Both the position numbers and the translations under genes were made by a program. DNA of 64,000 bases from Streptomyces morookaense (GTDB lineage: Bacteria; Actinomycetota; Actinomycetes; Streptomycetales; Streptomycetaceae), in NCBI RefSeq assembly GCF_013030945.1, contig NZ_JABBXF010000023.1, forward strand, positions 1-64,000, read 5' to 3'. Shown in pieces: positions 17,853-26,477 of the stretch (position 1 is its first letter; the number at the start of each line of letters is the position of its first letter). The notes below the pieces were generated by a model that searched no databases, had not been told where the DNA came from, and saw only the letters and a program-made list of their open reading frames with translations.

Positions 17853-18092
17853 TCAGGCGGTGATGTGGAGCCGCAGCGTCCGTACGCCGCCGCCGGTCAG
17901 CAGCGCGACGATCCGCTCCCCCGCGGGCTTGCGCACCGCGGAGCCGCAGTCGGGGCAGGTGAACGAGTAGAAGGTGGTGCGGTCGCTGGCGCCGATCGCC
18001 AGCCGCAGCGCCCCCGCGGCCAGCTCGAAGCTGTTGCGGCAGTCGGGGCAGGCGGCCTTGAAGACCGCGGCGGCCGTCGTGCACCCGTCCAT
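17853..18092 (-). CDS. Small zinc-ribbon protein
   Basis: A 79-residue protein with two CPDC knuckles (CPDCRNSFE near residue 15 and CPDCGSAVR near residue 48), a four-cysteine zinc-ribbon arrangement. ATG 18092 is chosen because AAAGGGG sits five bases upstream. It lies between pafC and the small membrane protein, all on the minus strand. The partner is unknown; such small ribbons often bind nucleic acid or other proteins. Confidence 0.75.
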   Translation of the reverse strand: MDGCTTAAAVFKAACPDCRNSFELAAGALRLAIGASDRTTFYSFTCPDCGSAVRKPAGERIVALLTGGGVRTLRLHITA

Positions 18093-18141
18093 CACATCCC
18101 CTTTCACACCGTTCACTGCGGCCTCCTCTCGCCGTGGCCGC

Positions 18142-19104
18142 TCACTCGCCGTAGCCCGCGAGGGCCTCGCGGGCCGCGTCGCGCGCACTGTCCGCCAGCT
18201 CCTGCGGGGAGACGATCCGCCCGTCGCGGCCCAGCCGCAGCGCCAGCCGGCGCAGCGAGGCCGGGTCGGGGGCGCGCAGGGTGATCCGGAGCCCGCCCTC
18301 GGGCAGTTCCTCGGCGCTGTCGTGCGGGTAGTACTCCGCGACCCAGCGGCCGCCGGGGCCGACCTCGATGACGACCTCGGGGTCCTCGGCGGCCGGCTGG
18401 ACCAGTGCCTCGGACAGGTCCCGCAGCTCGACGGGCGGCGGGTCGGCGGGGGCGTCCAGCAGCCGGATCTCGGCCACCCGGTCCAGCCGGAAGGTGCGCC
18501 GGGCCTCGGTGAGCCGGCACCAGGCCTCCATATAGGTGCGGCCGACGGCGAACAGCCGGATCGGGTCGACCTCCCGCTCGGTGAGCTCGTCCCGCGCGGG
18601 CGAGTAGTAGCGCAGCCAGAGCCGGCGGCGCTCGGAGATGGCCCGGTCGACCTCGGCGAAGACGCCGCCCTCCGACTCGAAGCTGACCGACAGCCGCGAA
18701 CTGGCGCCCGCGGCCTCCCCGGCCGCCGCCTCGATCTTCGCGGTGGCGCGGACCAGCGCCTGCCGGTCGCCCTCGCGCAGCCCGGGCAGGGTGGCGACGG
18801 CGCGGGCGGCCACCAGCAGCGCGGTGGCCTCGTCGGCCGCGAGCCGCAGCGGCTCGCCGGTGCTGGTGCCCGAGGCGTCGGGGTTGTGCCACCAGATGCG
18901 GTCGCCGTCGGTGTCGATGTCCAGCAGGTCGCCGCCGCGGAAGCTGGTGCCGCACATGGGCAGCACATCGAGGTCGCCGATCAGCTCGTCCTCGGTGATC
19001 CCGAAGGCGCGGGCCACGTCGGCGACGCGGGCGCCGGGGCGCTCGCGCAGGTAGGTGACGAGCGACAGCATCCGACGGGTCTGGTCGATGGCGTTGGTGG
19101 CCAT
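18142..19104 (-). CDS. pafC: WYL-domain transcriptional regulator PafC
   Basis: A 320-residue regulator. An N-terminal helix-turn-helix (residues ~10-55, RVADVARAFGITEDELIGDL) is followed by a WYL domain (ERRRLWLRYYSP, residues ~160-230) and the C-terminal WCX extension. It lies 21 bases after pafB in the same direction. In mycobacteria the PafB-PafC pair activates the LexA/RecA-independent DNA damage response; the linked position near pafA and tatA-tatC matches that locus. The function here follows from family and synteny. Confidence 0.9.
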   Translation of the reverse strand: MATNAIDQTRRMLSLVTYLRERPGARVADVARAFGITEDELIGDLDVLPMCGTSFRGGDLLDIDTDGDRIWWHNPDASGTSTGEPLRLAADEATALLVAARAVATLPGLREGDRQALVRATAKIEAAAGEAAGASSRLSVSFESEGGVFAEVDRAISERRRLWLRYYSPARDELTEREVDPIRLFAVGRTYMEAWCRLTEARRTFRLDRVAEIRLLDAPADPPPVELRDLSEALVQPAAEDPEVVIEVGPGGRWVAEYYPHDSAEELPEGGLRITLRAPDPASLRRLALRLGRDGRIVSPQELADSARDAAREALAGYGE

Positions 19105-19125
19105 GAGTAGTTCGGTCCGTTCCTC

Positions 19126-20103
19126 TCAGCCCTTGGCCACGGCACGCAGCCGGTCGATCACATCGGCCCGCAGCTCGGCCGGTTCGAGCACGATCACGTC
19201 CGGGCCGAACTCCACCAGCCAGGCGTCCAGCCCATGGCCGTAGGGGATCTCCAGCTCGTCCCAGCCGCCGCCCAGGTCGCGGGTGGCGGTGGCCCGGGCG
19301 CGCAGCGGGTAGCCGTGCCCGGCCCGCACCTTGATCAGGGCGGTGCCGGTGGCCGTCTCACCGGCCCAGCTCTCGACCGTCTCCCGCACGGTGACGTGGT
19401 CGGGGACGGGAGCGGTGAAGGGCAGCGCCCGGGAGCGGACCCGGCCGGTGATGCGGGAGAGCCGGAAGACACGCTCGGCCTGCCGGTCGCGGTCCCAGCC
19501 GGCCAGGTACCAGTGGCCGCGCCAGCACTCCAGGGTCCATGGCTCGACGTGCCGCTGCTCGGGGCGGGCGGCGTTCGCCTTGCGGTAGTCGAAGGTGACG
19601 GTCCGGCGGTCGCGGGCGGCCAGCATCAGCGGCTCGAAGGCCGACTCGTGGACGGGGATGCGCGGCTCCAGCGCGAGGTGGCCGTACGAGTCCTCGGCGA
19701 GCGGCATCCCGGCGGCGCGCAGCTTCTGCAGCGCACCGCTGGCCGCACCGGCCAGGCGGGCCTGCTGCCAGACCTTGGCGGCGAGACCGAGGGCGGCGGC
19801 CTCCTCGACATCGAGGGTGACCGGGGGGAGGCGGTTGCTGTCCCGGCGGGCGAGGTAGCCGAATTCGCCGTCGGCGCTCTCCACCGTCTCGATGATCAGG
19901 CCGAGTTCGCGGAGGTCGTCCTTGTCGCGCTCGAACATCCGGTTGAAGGCGTCATCGCTGCCCTCGACAGCGCCATTGCCCGGCCCGAAGGCCTCCAGAT
20001 AGGCCTCAATGGATCCCCGCAACTCCCGCTTGCTGAGCGGCCGGCGGGTGCCCAGCAGGCACAGCGCCAGACTCATCAGCCGCTCGGCCTTGGCAATCGC
20101 CAT
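19126..20103 (-). CDS. pafB: WYL-domain transcriptional regulator PafB
   Basis: A 325-residue regulator paralogous to PafC, with an N-terminal winged helix (AIAKAERLMSLALCLLG), WYL domain (DRRTVTFDYRK and WRGHWYLAGWDRDR) and WCX tail. ATG 20103 is chosen because AGAGAGGG lies five bases upstream. It heads the pafB-pafC-(zinc ribbon)-(membrane protein)-tatA-tatC run. It is expected to act as a heterodimer with PafC in DNA damage signalling. Despite the name it is not needed for pupylation itself. Confidence 0.9.
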   Translation of the reverse strand: MAIAKAERLMSLALCLLGTRRPLSKRELRGSIEAYLEAFGPGNGAVEGSDDAFNRMFERDKDDLRELGLIIETVESADGEFGYLARRDSNRLPPVTLDVEEAAALGLAAKVWQQARLAGAASGALQKLRAAGMPLAEDSYGHLALEPRIPVHESAFEPLMLAARDRRTVTFDYRKANAARPEQRHVEPWTLECWRGHWYLAGWDRDRQAERVFRLSRITGRVRSRALPFTAPVPDHVTVRETVESWAGETATGTALIKVRAGHGYPLRARATATRDLGGGWDELEIPYGHGLDAWLVEFGPDVIVLEPAELRADVIDRLRAVAKG

Positions 20104-20170
20104 CGACGCCCTCTCTACTTGTGCTCTCAACCGCTGACCGTACCGCTCGCCGCTGCCACGGCAAAAGCCG

Positions 20171-20205
20171 AGGGCCCGCGCCCGCAGGCACGGGCCCCGG
20201 GCCCT
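20171..20205 (-). terminator. Hairpin terminator after the cytosolic FKBP
   Basis: AGGGCCCG (20171-20178) pairs with CGGGCCCT (20198-20205), with further pairing inside. It lies between the FKBP stop and the pafB start. Confidence 0.6.
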
Positions 20206-20222
20206 TCACATCACAACGCGTC

Positions 20223-20594
20223 TCAGACGGCGACCAGGTCGCAGACGAAGATCAGGGTCTCGCCCGGCGCGATCTTGCCACCGGCGCCGCGGTCGCCGTA
20301 GGCCAGGTGCGGCGGGATGATCAGCTGGCGGCGGCCGCCGACCTTCATGCCCTGGACGCCCTTGTCCCAGCCGGCGATGACCTGGCCGGCACCGAGCTTG
20401 AACTCCAGCGGGGTACCGCGGTTCCAGCTGGCGTCGAACTCCTCGCCCGAGGAGAAGGAAACGCCCACGTAGTGGACCTTCACCATGGCGCCCGCCTTGG
20501 CGACCGCCCCGTCGCCCTCCCAGATGTCCTTGATCTCCAGGTCGGCCGGCGGCTCGCCGCCCGGGAAGTCGACCTCGGGCTTGTCGATGTTCAC
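20223..20594 (-). CDS. Cytosolic FKBP-type peptidyl-prolyl cis-trans isomerase
   Basis: A 123-residue single-domain FKBP with no signal peptide. The conserved pocket is visible: VHYVGVSFSSGEEFDASW, FKLGAGQVIAGWDKGVQGM, and RRQLIIPPHLAYG. GTG 20594 is chosen because TAGGAG lies seven bases before it and longer in-frame versions run into the intergenic region. It catalyses proline isomerisation in protein folding. It lies between pafB and a second, lipoprotein FKBP within the pup-proteasome neighbourhood. Confidence 0.93.
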   Translation of the reverse strand: MNIDKPEVDFPGGEPPADLEIKDIWEGDGAVAKAGAMVKVHYVGVSFSSGEEFDASWNRGTPLEFKLGAGQVIAGWDKGVQGMKVGGRRQLIIPPHLAYGDRGAGGKIAPGETLIFVCDLVAV

Positions 20595-20659
20595 GAAAGT
20601 GCTCCTACGAACGTTGTCTTGCGGACAGCCGTGCAATTCTGGCAGATCGTGATCTGTTC

Positions 20660-21637
20660 TCAGACCTTGCCCACGATGTCGACGACGAAGACCAGGGTGT
20701 TCTTGTCCAGGCCGCTCTGCGCCTGGCCCTCGTAGCCCAGCTTCGGCGGGATCACCAGCTCCACCCGGTCCCCGACGTGCTTGCCCACCAGGCCCTGGTC
20801 CCAGCCCTGGACGACCGAGCCCGTGCCGATCTGGAAGGCCGTGGCACCCGCGTGGTCCCAGGAGGAGTCGAACTTCTGGCCGTCCTCCCACTTCACACCG
20901 GTGTACTGGGCGATCAGACCGTCACCCGCCTTGATCTCCGGACCGCTGCCCTTGATCAGCACCTGCTGCTTCAGGTCCGTCGGGGGCTTGGTGTCCTTGG
21001 GGATGGTGATGTCGGCGGCCTTCTGGGAGTTCGGCTTCACCTCGGGCATGCCGTCCTCCGGCTTGGCCTGCTCGCCCTTGGCCTCGCTCTTGGCGTCGAC
21101 CTTCTGCGCACCGACCAGGTCGATCACCCACACCAGGCCGTCCTCGGGCTTCACCCCGGCCTGCGGGTTGAGCTGGTCTCCGATGAGCGCCTTCGCGGTG
21201 CCCTCGACCTCGATCCGGCTGCCGGCCTTCTGCCCGACCACCGCGTCCAGCACCTTCGCCGGCATCTCCTGGCTCGGCTGGCCCAGCTGCTGGACCATCT
21301 GCCGGCGCGGGCCCTTGGCCGACTTGTCCTGGGTGGACCAGGTGCCGCCGAGGGGCTTGTCGTCCTTCATCGTCTGCCCGGCGAAGTCCAGGCGGACGTA
21401 CGAGCCCTTCTCCGCCTTCTCGCCCGTGCCCTCGGTGAGGGTCTTGACGACCATCTTGTCCGACGGCTTGGCGCCCTTCGGCGTGGAGATCTTGGGCTGC
21501 TCGCCGAACTTCCCCTCCACCGTGACCTTGGACTCCGACGATCCTCCACCGTCGTTCCCGCACGCCGCGGCGGCGAGCAGCAGGACGGGCACGGCCAGAG
21601 CCGCGGCGAGGCGACGCGTGTTCTTCGTGTGGTTCAT
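20660..21637 (-). CDS. FKBP-type peptidyl-prolyl isomerase lipoprotein with two FKBP-like domains
   Basis: A 325-residue exported lipoprotein: signal peptide with lipobox LLLAAAAC near residue 26, then a degenerate FKBP-like domain (residues ~55-170, MVVKTLTEGTGEKAEKGSYV) and a canonical C-terminal FKBP domain (~215-325, containing IAQYTGVKWEDGQKFDSSW and VIPPKLGYEGQ). The linker is Lys/Glu-rich. ATG 21637 is preferred to an in-frame TTG at 21646. It acts outside the cell membrane as a folding catalyst. It is downstream of pafA but separated from it by a strong terminator. Confidence 0.92.
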   Translation of the reverse strand: MNHTKNTRRLAAALAVPVLLLAAAACGNDGGGSSESKVTVEGKFGEQPKISTPKGAKPSDKMVVKTLTEGTGEKAEKGSYVRLDFAGQTMKDDKPLGGTWSTQDKSAKGPRRQMVQQLGQPSQEMPAKVLDAVVGQKAGSRIEVEGTAKALIGDQLNPQAGVKPEDGLVWVIDLVGAQKVDAKSEAKGEQAKPEDGMPEVKPNSQKAADITIPKDTKPPTDLKQQVLIKGSGPEIKAGDGLIAQYTGVKWEDGQKFDSSWDHAGATAFQIGTGSVVQGWDQGLVGKHVGDRVELVIPPKLGYEGQAQSGLDKNTLVFVVDIVGKV

Positions 21638-21718
21638 GAAGTCCAACTCGGGCTAGGGGGGTCGCTGGGCAGTGCCCGTCACTCTACGGCCTGTGCCGCA
21701 CCGATCAACCCTGCCCGA

Positions 21719-21761
21719 CACGGATGTGCGCCGGGTCCGGTGGACCCGGCGCACATCCGTG
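21719..21761 (-). terminator. Very strong terminator after pafA
   Basis: A perfect 20-base stem, CACGGATGTGCGCCGGGTCC (21719-21738) with its complement at 21742-21761, has a three-base loop. It is 24 bases past the pafA stop and should block readthrough into the FKBP lipoprotein gene. Confidence 0.9.
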
Positions 21762-21784
21762 CCCTTTGCCGCATGGCCGGACGC

Positions 21785-23146
21785 TCACATTCCGGCGATC
21801 AGCTTCTCCACCCGGTCGTCCACCGAACGGAACGGGTCCTTGCACAACACGGTGCGCTGCGCCTGGTCGTTGAGCTTCAGGTGCACCCAGTCGACGGTGA
21901 AGTCCCGCCGCTGCTCCTGCGCCCGGCGGATGAAGTCACCGCGCAGCCGGGCCCGGGTGGTCTGCGGCGGCACCGACTTGCCCTCGAAGATCTTGACGTC
22001 GTTGCACACCCGCGCCGCCTGCCCGCGCTTCTCCAGCAGGTAGTACAGCCCCCGCCGACGGTGGATGTCGTGATACGCGAGGTCTATCTGCGCGATGCGC
22101 GGATGCGACATGGTGATGTTGTTCTTCGCCCGGTACCGCTCGATGAGGCGGTACTTCATCACCCAGTCGATCTCGGTGTCGATACGGTCCAGGTCCTCGT
22201 CCCGGATCGCCTCCAGGGACCGCCCCCACAGCTCCAGCACCCGCTCGACCGTCCCCGTGCGGATGCCGCGGCGCTCGCAGAAGTCCACGGCCTTCTCGTA
22301 GTACTCCTGCTGGACCTCCAGGGCCGAGGCCTCCCGCCCACTGGCCAGACGCACCTTGCGTCTGCCCGTGATGTCGTGGCTGACCTCGCGGATCGCCCGG
22401 ATCGGGTTCTCCAGCGTCAGATCCCGCATCACCGTGCCCGCCTCGATCATGCGCAGCACGAGGTCCGTCGCGCCGACCTTCAGCAGCATGGTCGTCTCGG
22501 ACATGTTCGAGTCGCCCACGATCACATGGAGACGGCGGTACCGCTCGGCGTCGGCATGCGGCTCGTCCCGGGTGTTGATGATCGGGCGCGAGCGCGTGGT
22601 GGCGGAGCTGACGCCCTCCCAGATGTGCTCCGCGCGCTGGCTCACGCAGTAGACCGCCCCCCGCGGGGTCTGCAGCACCTTCCCCGCCCCGCACAGCAGC
22701 TGCCGCGTCACCAGGAACGGGATGAGGATGTCCGCAAGACGCGAGAACTCCCCGTGCCGCGCGACGAGATAGTTCTCGTGGCAGCCGTAGGAGTTCCCGG
22801 CGGAATCGGTGTTGTTCTTGAAGAGATAGACGTCGCCCGCGATCCCCTCCTCGTGCAGGCGGCGCTCGGCGTCGACGAGGAGACCCTCGAGAATGCGCTC
22901 GCCCGCCTTGTCGTGGGTGACCAGCTCGGTCACGCTGTCGCACTCGGGAGTTGCGTATTCCGGGTGCGAGCCCACATCGAGGTAGAGGCGGGCGCCGTTG
23001 CGCAGGAAGACATTGCTGCTGCGGCCCCAGGAAACGACACGGCGGAAGAGGTACCGCGCCACTTCGTCAGGGGACAGCCGGCGCTGTCCCCTGAAGGTGC
23101 ACGTGACGCCGTACTCGTTCTCCAGCCCGAAAATGCGGCGGTCCAT
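21785..23146 (-). CDS. pafA: Pup-protein ligase PafA
   Basis: A 453-residue carboxylate-amine ligase. It begins [16 protein letters not shown], with the metal-binding Glu at residue 9, and has the catalytic Asp57 in [17 protein letters not shown]. It uses ATP to join the C-terminal glutamate of Pup to lysines of target proteins. Its start lies only nine bases after the stop of an upstream MFS gene, so the two are almost surely co-transcribed. The ribosome site is weak, consistent with coupling. It is separated from the prcA-to-arc cluster by the MFS and LacI genes. Confidence 0.97.
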   Translation of the reverse strand: MDRRIFGLENEYGVTCTFRGQRRLSPDEVARYLFRRVVSWGRSSNVFLRNGARLYLDVGSHPEYATPECDSVTELVTHDKAGERILEGLLVDAERRLHEEGIAGDVYLFKNNTDSAGNSYGCHENYLVARHGEFSRLADILIPFLVTRQLLCGAGKVLQTPRGAVYCVSQRAEHIWEGVSSATTRSRPIINTRDEPHADAERYRRLHVIVGDSNMSETTMLLKVGATDLVLRMIEAGTVMRDLTLENPIRAIREVSHDITGRRKVRLASGREASALEVQQEYYEKAVDFCERRGIRTGTVERVLELWGRSLEAIRDEDLDRIDTEIDWVMKYRLIERYRAKNNITMSHPRIAQIDLAYHDIHRRRGLYYLLEKRGQAARVCNDVKIFEGKSVPPQTTRARLRGDFIRRAQEQRRDFTVDWVHLKLNDQAQRTVLCKDPFRSVDDRVEKLIAGM

Positions 23147-23155
23147 GCCTGAACA

Positions 23156-24430
23156 CTACGCCTGATGCTCCGTGCTGAAACCGGGTTCGACAGCCCCGTT
23201 CCGATCATTTTCCGACCGCGCCACGACCGTCGAGACGGATGCCGGAGCCTGCAGGAAGCGCCGGGCTCCGAGCAGGACGGCCGTCGCAGCCGCACCACCG
23301 CCCACGGCGACCACGAACCCCGCGGTGGCACCGCCGTATTCGACCGCCGGACCGACGAACGCCGTACCGATGGCCGCACCCACACCGAAGGAGGTCACCA
23401 GCCAGGAGAACGCCTCCGTCACCGTGCCCTGCGGCGCATGACGGTCCACCACGACGAACGCACACGCCAGGGACGGCGCCAGGAAGACACCGGCCACACC
23501 GGCGAGCACCGTCATCGGCACCACGCCCGGCACCAGCAGCAGCGGCAGGTAGCACACGGCCATCGCCGCCGCGAGCACCCGCAGCCGCTGCTCCGGGGTC
23601 CCCGGCCACTGCCGGGCCCCGTAGACGAAGCCACCGATCAGGGCACCCACACCGACGGCCGAAAGCAGGTAGCTGGACACCATGCCGCCGCCGTGCCCGT
23701 CGCCGTAGGCGACCGCGGCGACCGCGATCGAGCCCATCGCCGTGCCGATGAAGAAGAACGCCGACAGCACCACGCGCAGCCCGGGCGAGCGCAGCGCTCC
23801 CAGCCAGTGGGCGTCACGCGGCTCGCTGCGCCACTGCCGCGAGGGCTCCGAGGTGACCACGGCCAGCGTGCCGAGCACACCGAGGACGTTGATCACGAAC
23901 AGCGAGCCCGCCTCGGACCAGCAGGCGATCAGCCCGGTGACGATCAGTGGGCCGAAGACGTAGATGAACTCCTGGGCGACGGCGTCGAGGGCGTAGGCGG
24001 CGTGGATGCGCTCCTCCTTGCCCTTGAGCACCGACGGCCACAGGGCCCGCAGCCCGCCCTCCATCGGCGGCGTGAAGAAGCCGGCCACGATCATGGCCGC
24101 GTAGGCCACCGGCAGCGGCTCCGGGCCCACCACGGCGAACACCGTCATACCGGCCGCCGCCAGCACCGCCGCCGGCAGCATCACCCGCAGCTGGCCGCGG
24201 AGGTCGACGGCCCGGCCGAGCAGCGGCTGGCCGACAGCGTTGGCCACGCCGTACGCGGCGGAGAGCCCGCCGGCCAGGGCGTAACTGCCGCCGTGGGCGC
24301 GGACGAAGAGCACGATCGCCAGCGCCGCGGTCGCGTTCGGCAGCCGTCCCACCAAGGTGCCGGTGAGCAGCCGTACCGCGTACCGCGTTCTGAGCATGTC
24401 GCCGTAGCCGCCGCCCGCTGCCGCCGCCAT
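23156..24430 (-). CDS. MFS transporter
   Basis: A 424-residue major facilitator protein with about twelve membrane segments (for example LAIVLFVRAHGGSYALAGGL, VFLAPSLACAFVVVDRHAP). ATG 24430 is chosen because GGAAGG is six bases upstream. It resembles drug-efflux-like MFS proteins; the substrate is unknown. It is divergent from a LacI regulator with a 25-base palindrome between them, and pafA follows nine bases after its stop. Confidence 0.88.
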   Translation of the reverse strand: MAAAAGGGYGDMLRTRYAVRLLTGTLVGRLPNATAALAIVLFVRAHGGSYALAGGLSAAYGVANAVGQPLLGRAVDLRGQLRVMLPAAVLAAAGMTVFAVVGPEPLPVAYAAMIVAGFFTPPMEGGLRALWPSVLKGKEERIHAAYALDAVAQEFIYVFGPLIVTGLIACWSEAGSLFVINVLGVLGTLAVVTSEPSRQWRSEPRDAHWLGALRSPGLRVVLSAFFFIGTAMGSIAVAAVAYGDGHGGGMVSSYLLSAVGVGALIGGFVYGARQWPGTPEQRLRVLAAAMAVCYLPLLLVPGVVPMTVLAGVAGVFLAPSLACAFVVVDRHAPQGTVTEAFSWLVTSFGVGAAIGTAFVGPAVEYGGATAGFVVAVGGGAAATAVLLGARRFLQAPASVSTVVARSENDRNGAVEPGFSTEHQA

Positions 24431-24488
24431 CGTCCGCCTTCCGTCTGTGAACACTCTGTTGCCGACCCGCCGGTTACCGGCTGGTTTT

Positions 24489-24513
24489 ACGTATAACTGA
24501 AGCAGTTATACGT
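24489..24513. promoter_or_regulatory. 25-base perfect palindromic operator between MFS-pafA and lacI-type gene
   Basis: ACGTATAACTG (24489-24499), three bases AAG, then its exact reverse complement CAGTTATACGT (24503-24513). The site is strikingly AT-rich for this DNA and sits between divergent starts (59 bases from each start). It is most likely the operator of the LacI-family regulator; it also overlaps the probable promoter region. It differs from the usual CG-centred LacI operator by its odd spacer. Confidence 0.8.
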
Positions 24514-24571
24514 ACCATGGCCACAACCCCCGGGTCCAACCGCGGGTCGGCAGGAAAGGGACATCCCACCC

Positions 24572-25606
24572 GTGACGGACAAGGTGACGGAGAAGCCCAC
24601 CAGCCGGGACGTCGCACGGGCTGCCGGGGTCTCCCAGGCGACGGTCTCCCTGGTCATGGGCGGAAAATGGCGCGGCCGCGTCTCCGAGCGGACCGCCGGG
24701 GCCGTCCGCGACGCCGCCCGCGAACTCGGCTACCGCCCCAACCTCGCCGCCCGCAACCTGCGCCTCGGCCGCACCCGCACCGCCCTCCTCGTCGTCCCGG
24801 CCCTCACCAACGAGGTCTTCGCCCGCGTCTACACCGGCGCCGCCCGCGCAGCCGCCGAACACGGCGTCGGCGTCCTGCTCTACCCCTCCCCCGACGGCAC
24901 CGGCCCCGCCCGCGACCCCTTCGCCTCGGCCCGCGCCACCCTCGACGGCATCATCGCCTCCTCCATGGCCGCCGACGCCCTCGACGACATCCGCGAGGGC
25001 GGCCTCCCCCTCGTCATGCTCGACAGCGATCCCAAGCACCCCGAGGCCTCCGCCACGGTCAACCTCGACATCGCCGACGGCATGCGCCAGATCGCCCGGC
25101 ACCTCCTCGGCCTCGGCCACCGCCGCTTCGGCCACCTCGCCGCCGAGGTCGACTCCTGGACGTTCCGCGAACGCGCCCGCGCCCTGGCCGACACCCTCCG
25201 CACCGTCCCCGGCGCCGCCCTCGCCCGCACCGAGACCGCCGCACTCGACGTCACCGCCGGACGGCAGGCCGCCGAACGCGCCCTCACCGGCCCCGGCCCC
25301 CGCCCCACCGCACTCGTCTGCGACGGCGACGTCCTCGCCGCCGGCGCCTGCAAGGCCGCCCGCCGCCTCGGACTACGGGTCCCCGAGGACGTCTCCGTCA
25401 CCGGCTTCGACGACCTCTCCCTGGCCACCGCCCTCGAACCCGAACTCACCACCGTCCGGCTGCCCGCCGAAGCCGTCGGCGAAGCGGGCATGCGCGCCCT
25501 CATGGCCGTGCTCGACGGCCACGCCCCCACCGCCGACGCCCTGCCCGTCCACCTGGTCGCCCGCGGCTCCACCACACACAACGCCGCGCGCCCCGCGGGG
25601 AGTTGA
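24572..25606 (+). CDS. LacI-family transcriptional regulator
   Basis: A 344-residue repressor. The N-terminal helix-turn-helix (TSRDVARAAGVSQATVSLV) and hinge helix (PNLAARNLRLG) are followed by a periplasmic-binding-like effector domain (residues ~65-340). GTG 24572 is the start. The effector is not predictable. The gene is divergent from the MFS-pafA unit and a palindromic operator lies between, so it may control the exporter, pafA and itself. It ends convergent with prcA at a shared hairpin. Confidence 0.9.
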   Translation: MTDKVTEKPTSRDVARAAGVSQATVSLVMGGKWRGRVSERTAGAVRDAARELGYRPNLAARNLRLGRTRTALLVVPALTNEVFARVYTGAARAAAEHGVGVLLYPSPDGTGPARDPFASARATLDGIIASSMAADALDDIREGGLPLVMLDSDPKHPEASATVNLDIADGMRQIARHLLGLGHRRFGHLAAEVDSWTFRERARALADTLRTVPGAALARTETAALDVTAGRQAAERALTGPGPRPTALVCDGDVLAAGACKAARRLGLRVPEDVSVTGFDDLSLATALEPELTTVRLPAEAVGEAGMRALMAVLDGHAPTADALPVHLVARGSTTHNAARPAGS

Positions 25607-25624
25607 CCCGGCGGGGCGCGCGGC
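25583..25624. terminator. Bidirectional hairpin terminator between lacI-type gene and prcA
   Basis: GCCGCGCGCCCCGC (25583-25596) pairs perfectly with GCGGGGCGCGCGGC (25611-25624). The left arm is inside the last codons of the lacI-type gene, and the hairpin serves both convergent transcripts. Confidence 0.75.
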
Positions 25625-25651
25625 GCGGAGACGTGGCGGAAACGGCGGGAA

Positions 25652-26419
25652 TCAGTCCCCGGAACCCGGCTCCTCCACCTCGGCCTCGTCCTTCGTGATG
25701 TCGGAGGCGTCCGCCCCGGCCCCCTCCTCCAGCAGCCGGGACAGCTGGCGGCCCAGCAGCCGCTTGAACTTCCGCTGCTGCGGCCGCGTCCGGTCCAGGA
25801 CCGCGACCTCCAGCTGCTCGGCGGTCAGCGTCCGCTCACTGCCGTTGGTGTCCCGCGTGAGCGACTCCACCGCCAGCTTGAGCGCCTCGCCCAGCGTCAT
25901 CCCGTCCCGGTGACGCTGGTCCAGATAGCTGCTGATCTGGTCCGCGTTGCCGCCCACCGCCACCGAGCCGTGCTCGTCGACGATCGAGCCGTCGTGCGGC
26001 AACCGGTAGATCTGGTCGTCCTCCGGACCCGCACCCACCTCGGCGACGATCAGCTCCACCTCGTACGGCTTCTCGCCCGCACTGGAGAAGATCGTGCCCA
26101 GCGTCTGGGCGTAGACGTTCGCCAGGCCGCGCGCCGTCACATCGTCGCGGTCGTAGGTGTAACCCCGCAGGTCCGCGTACCGGACGCCGCCGATGCGCAG
26201 ATTCTCGAACTCGTTGTACTTCCCGACCGCGGCGAAGGCGATCCGGTCGTAGATCTCGCTGACCTTGTGCAGCGCACGGGACGGGTTCTCGGCGACGAAC
26301 ACCACACCGTTGTCGTACTGGAGCACCACGACGCTGCGGCCGCGCGCAATGCCCTTGCGGGCGTACTCGGCACGGTCGGCCATGGCCTGCTGAGGTGAAA
26401 CATAGAACGGCGTCGACAC
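25652..26419 (-). CDS. prcA: 20S proteasome alpha subunit PrcA
   Basis: A 255-residue alpha-type subunit starting at GTG 26419. It has the N-terminal alpha helix ([18 protein letters not shown]) that gates the pore, the Ntn-hydrolase-like fold ([31 protein letters not shown]), and a long acidic C-terminal tail. It lacks the catalytic N-terminal threonine, as expected. Alpha rings cap the beta rings and dock the Arc ATPase. It follows prcB by 58 bases in the operon. Confidence 0.97.
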   Translation of the reverse strand: MSTPFYVSPQQAMADRAEYARKGIARGRSVVVLQYDNGVVFVAENPSRALHKVSEIYDRIAFAAVGKYNEFENLRIGGVRYADLRGYTYDRDDVTARGLANVYAQTLGTIFSSAGEKPYEVELIVAEVGAGPEDDQIYRLPHDGSIVDEHGSVAVGGNADQISSYLDQRHRDGMTLGEALKLAVESLTRDTNGSERTLTAEQLEVAVLDRTRPQQRKFKRLLGRQLSRLLEEGAGADASDITKDEAEVEEPGSGD

Positions 26420-26477
26420 CGGCTATCCGTCCCTTTCTGTCAGTGGCGAAAGCATGCAGGAAACCCCGGGACGAGCC

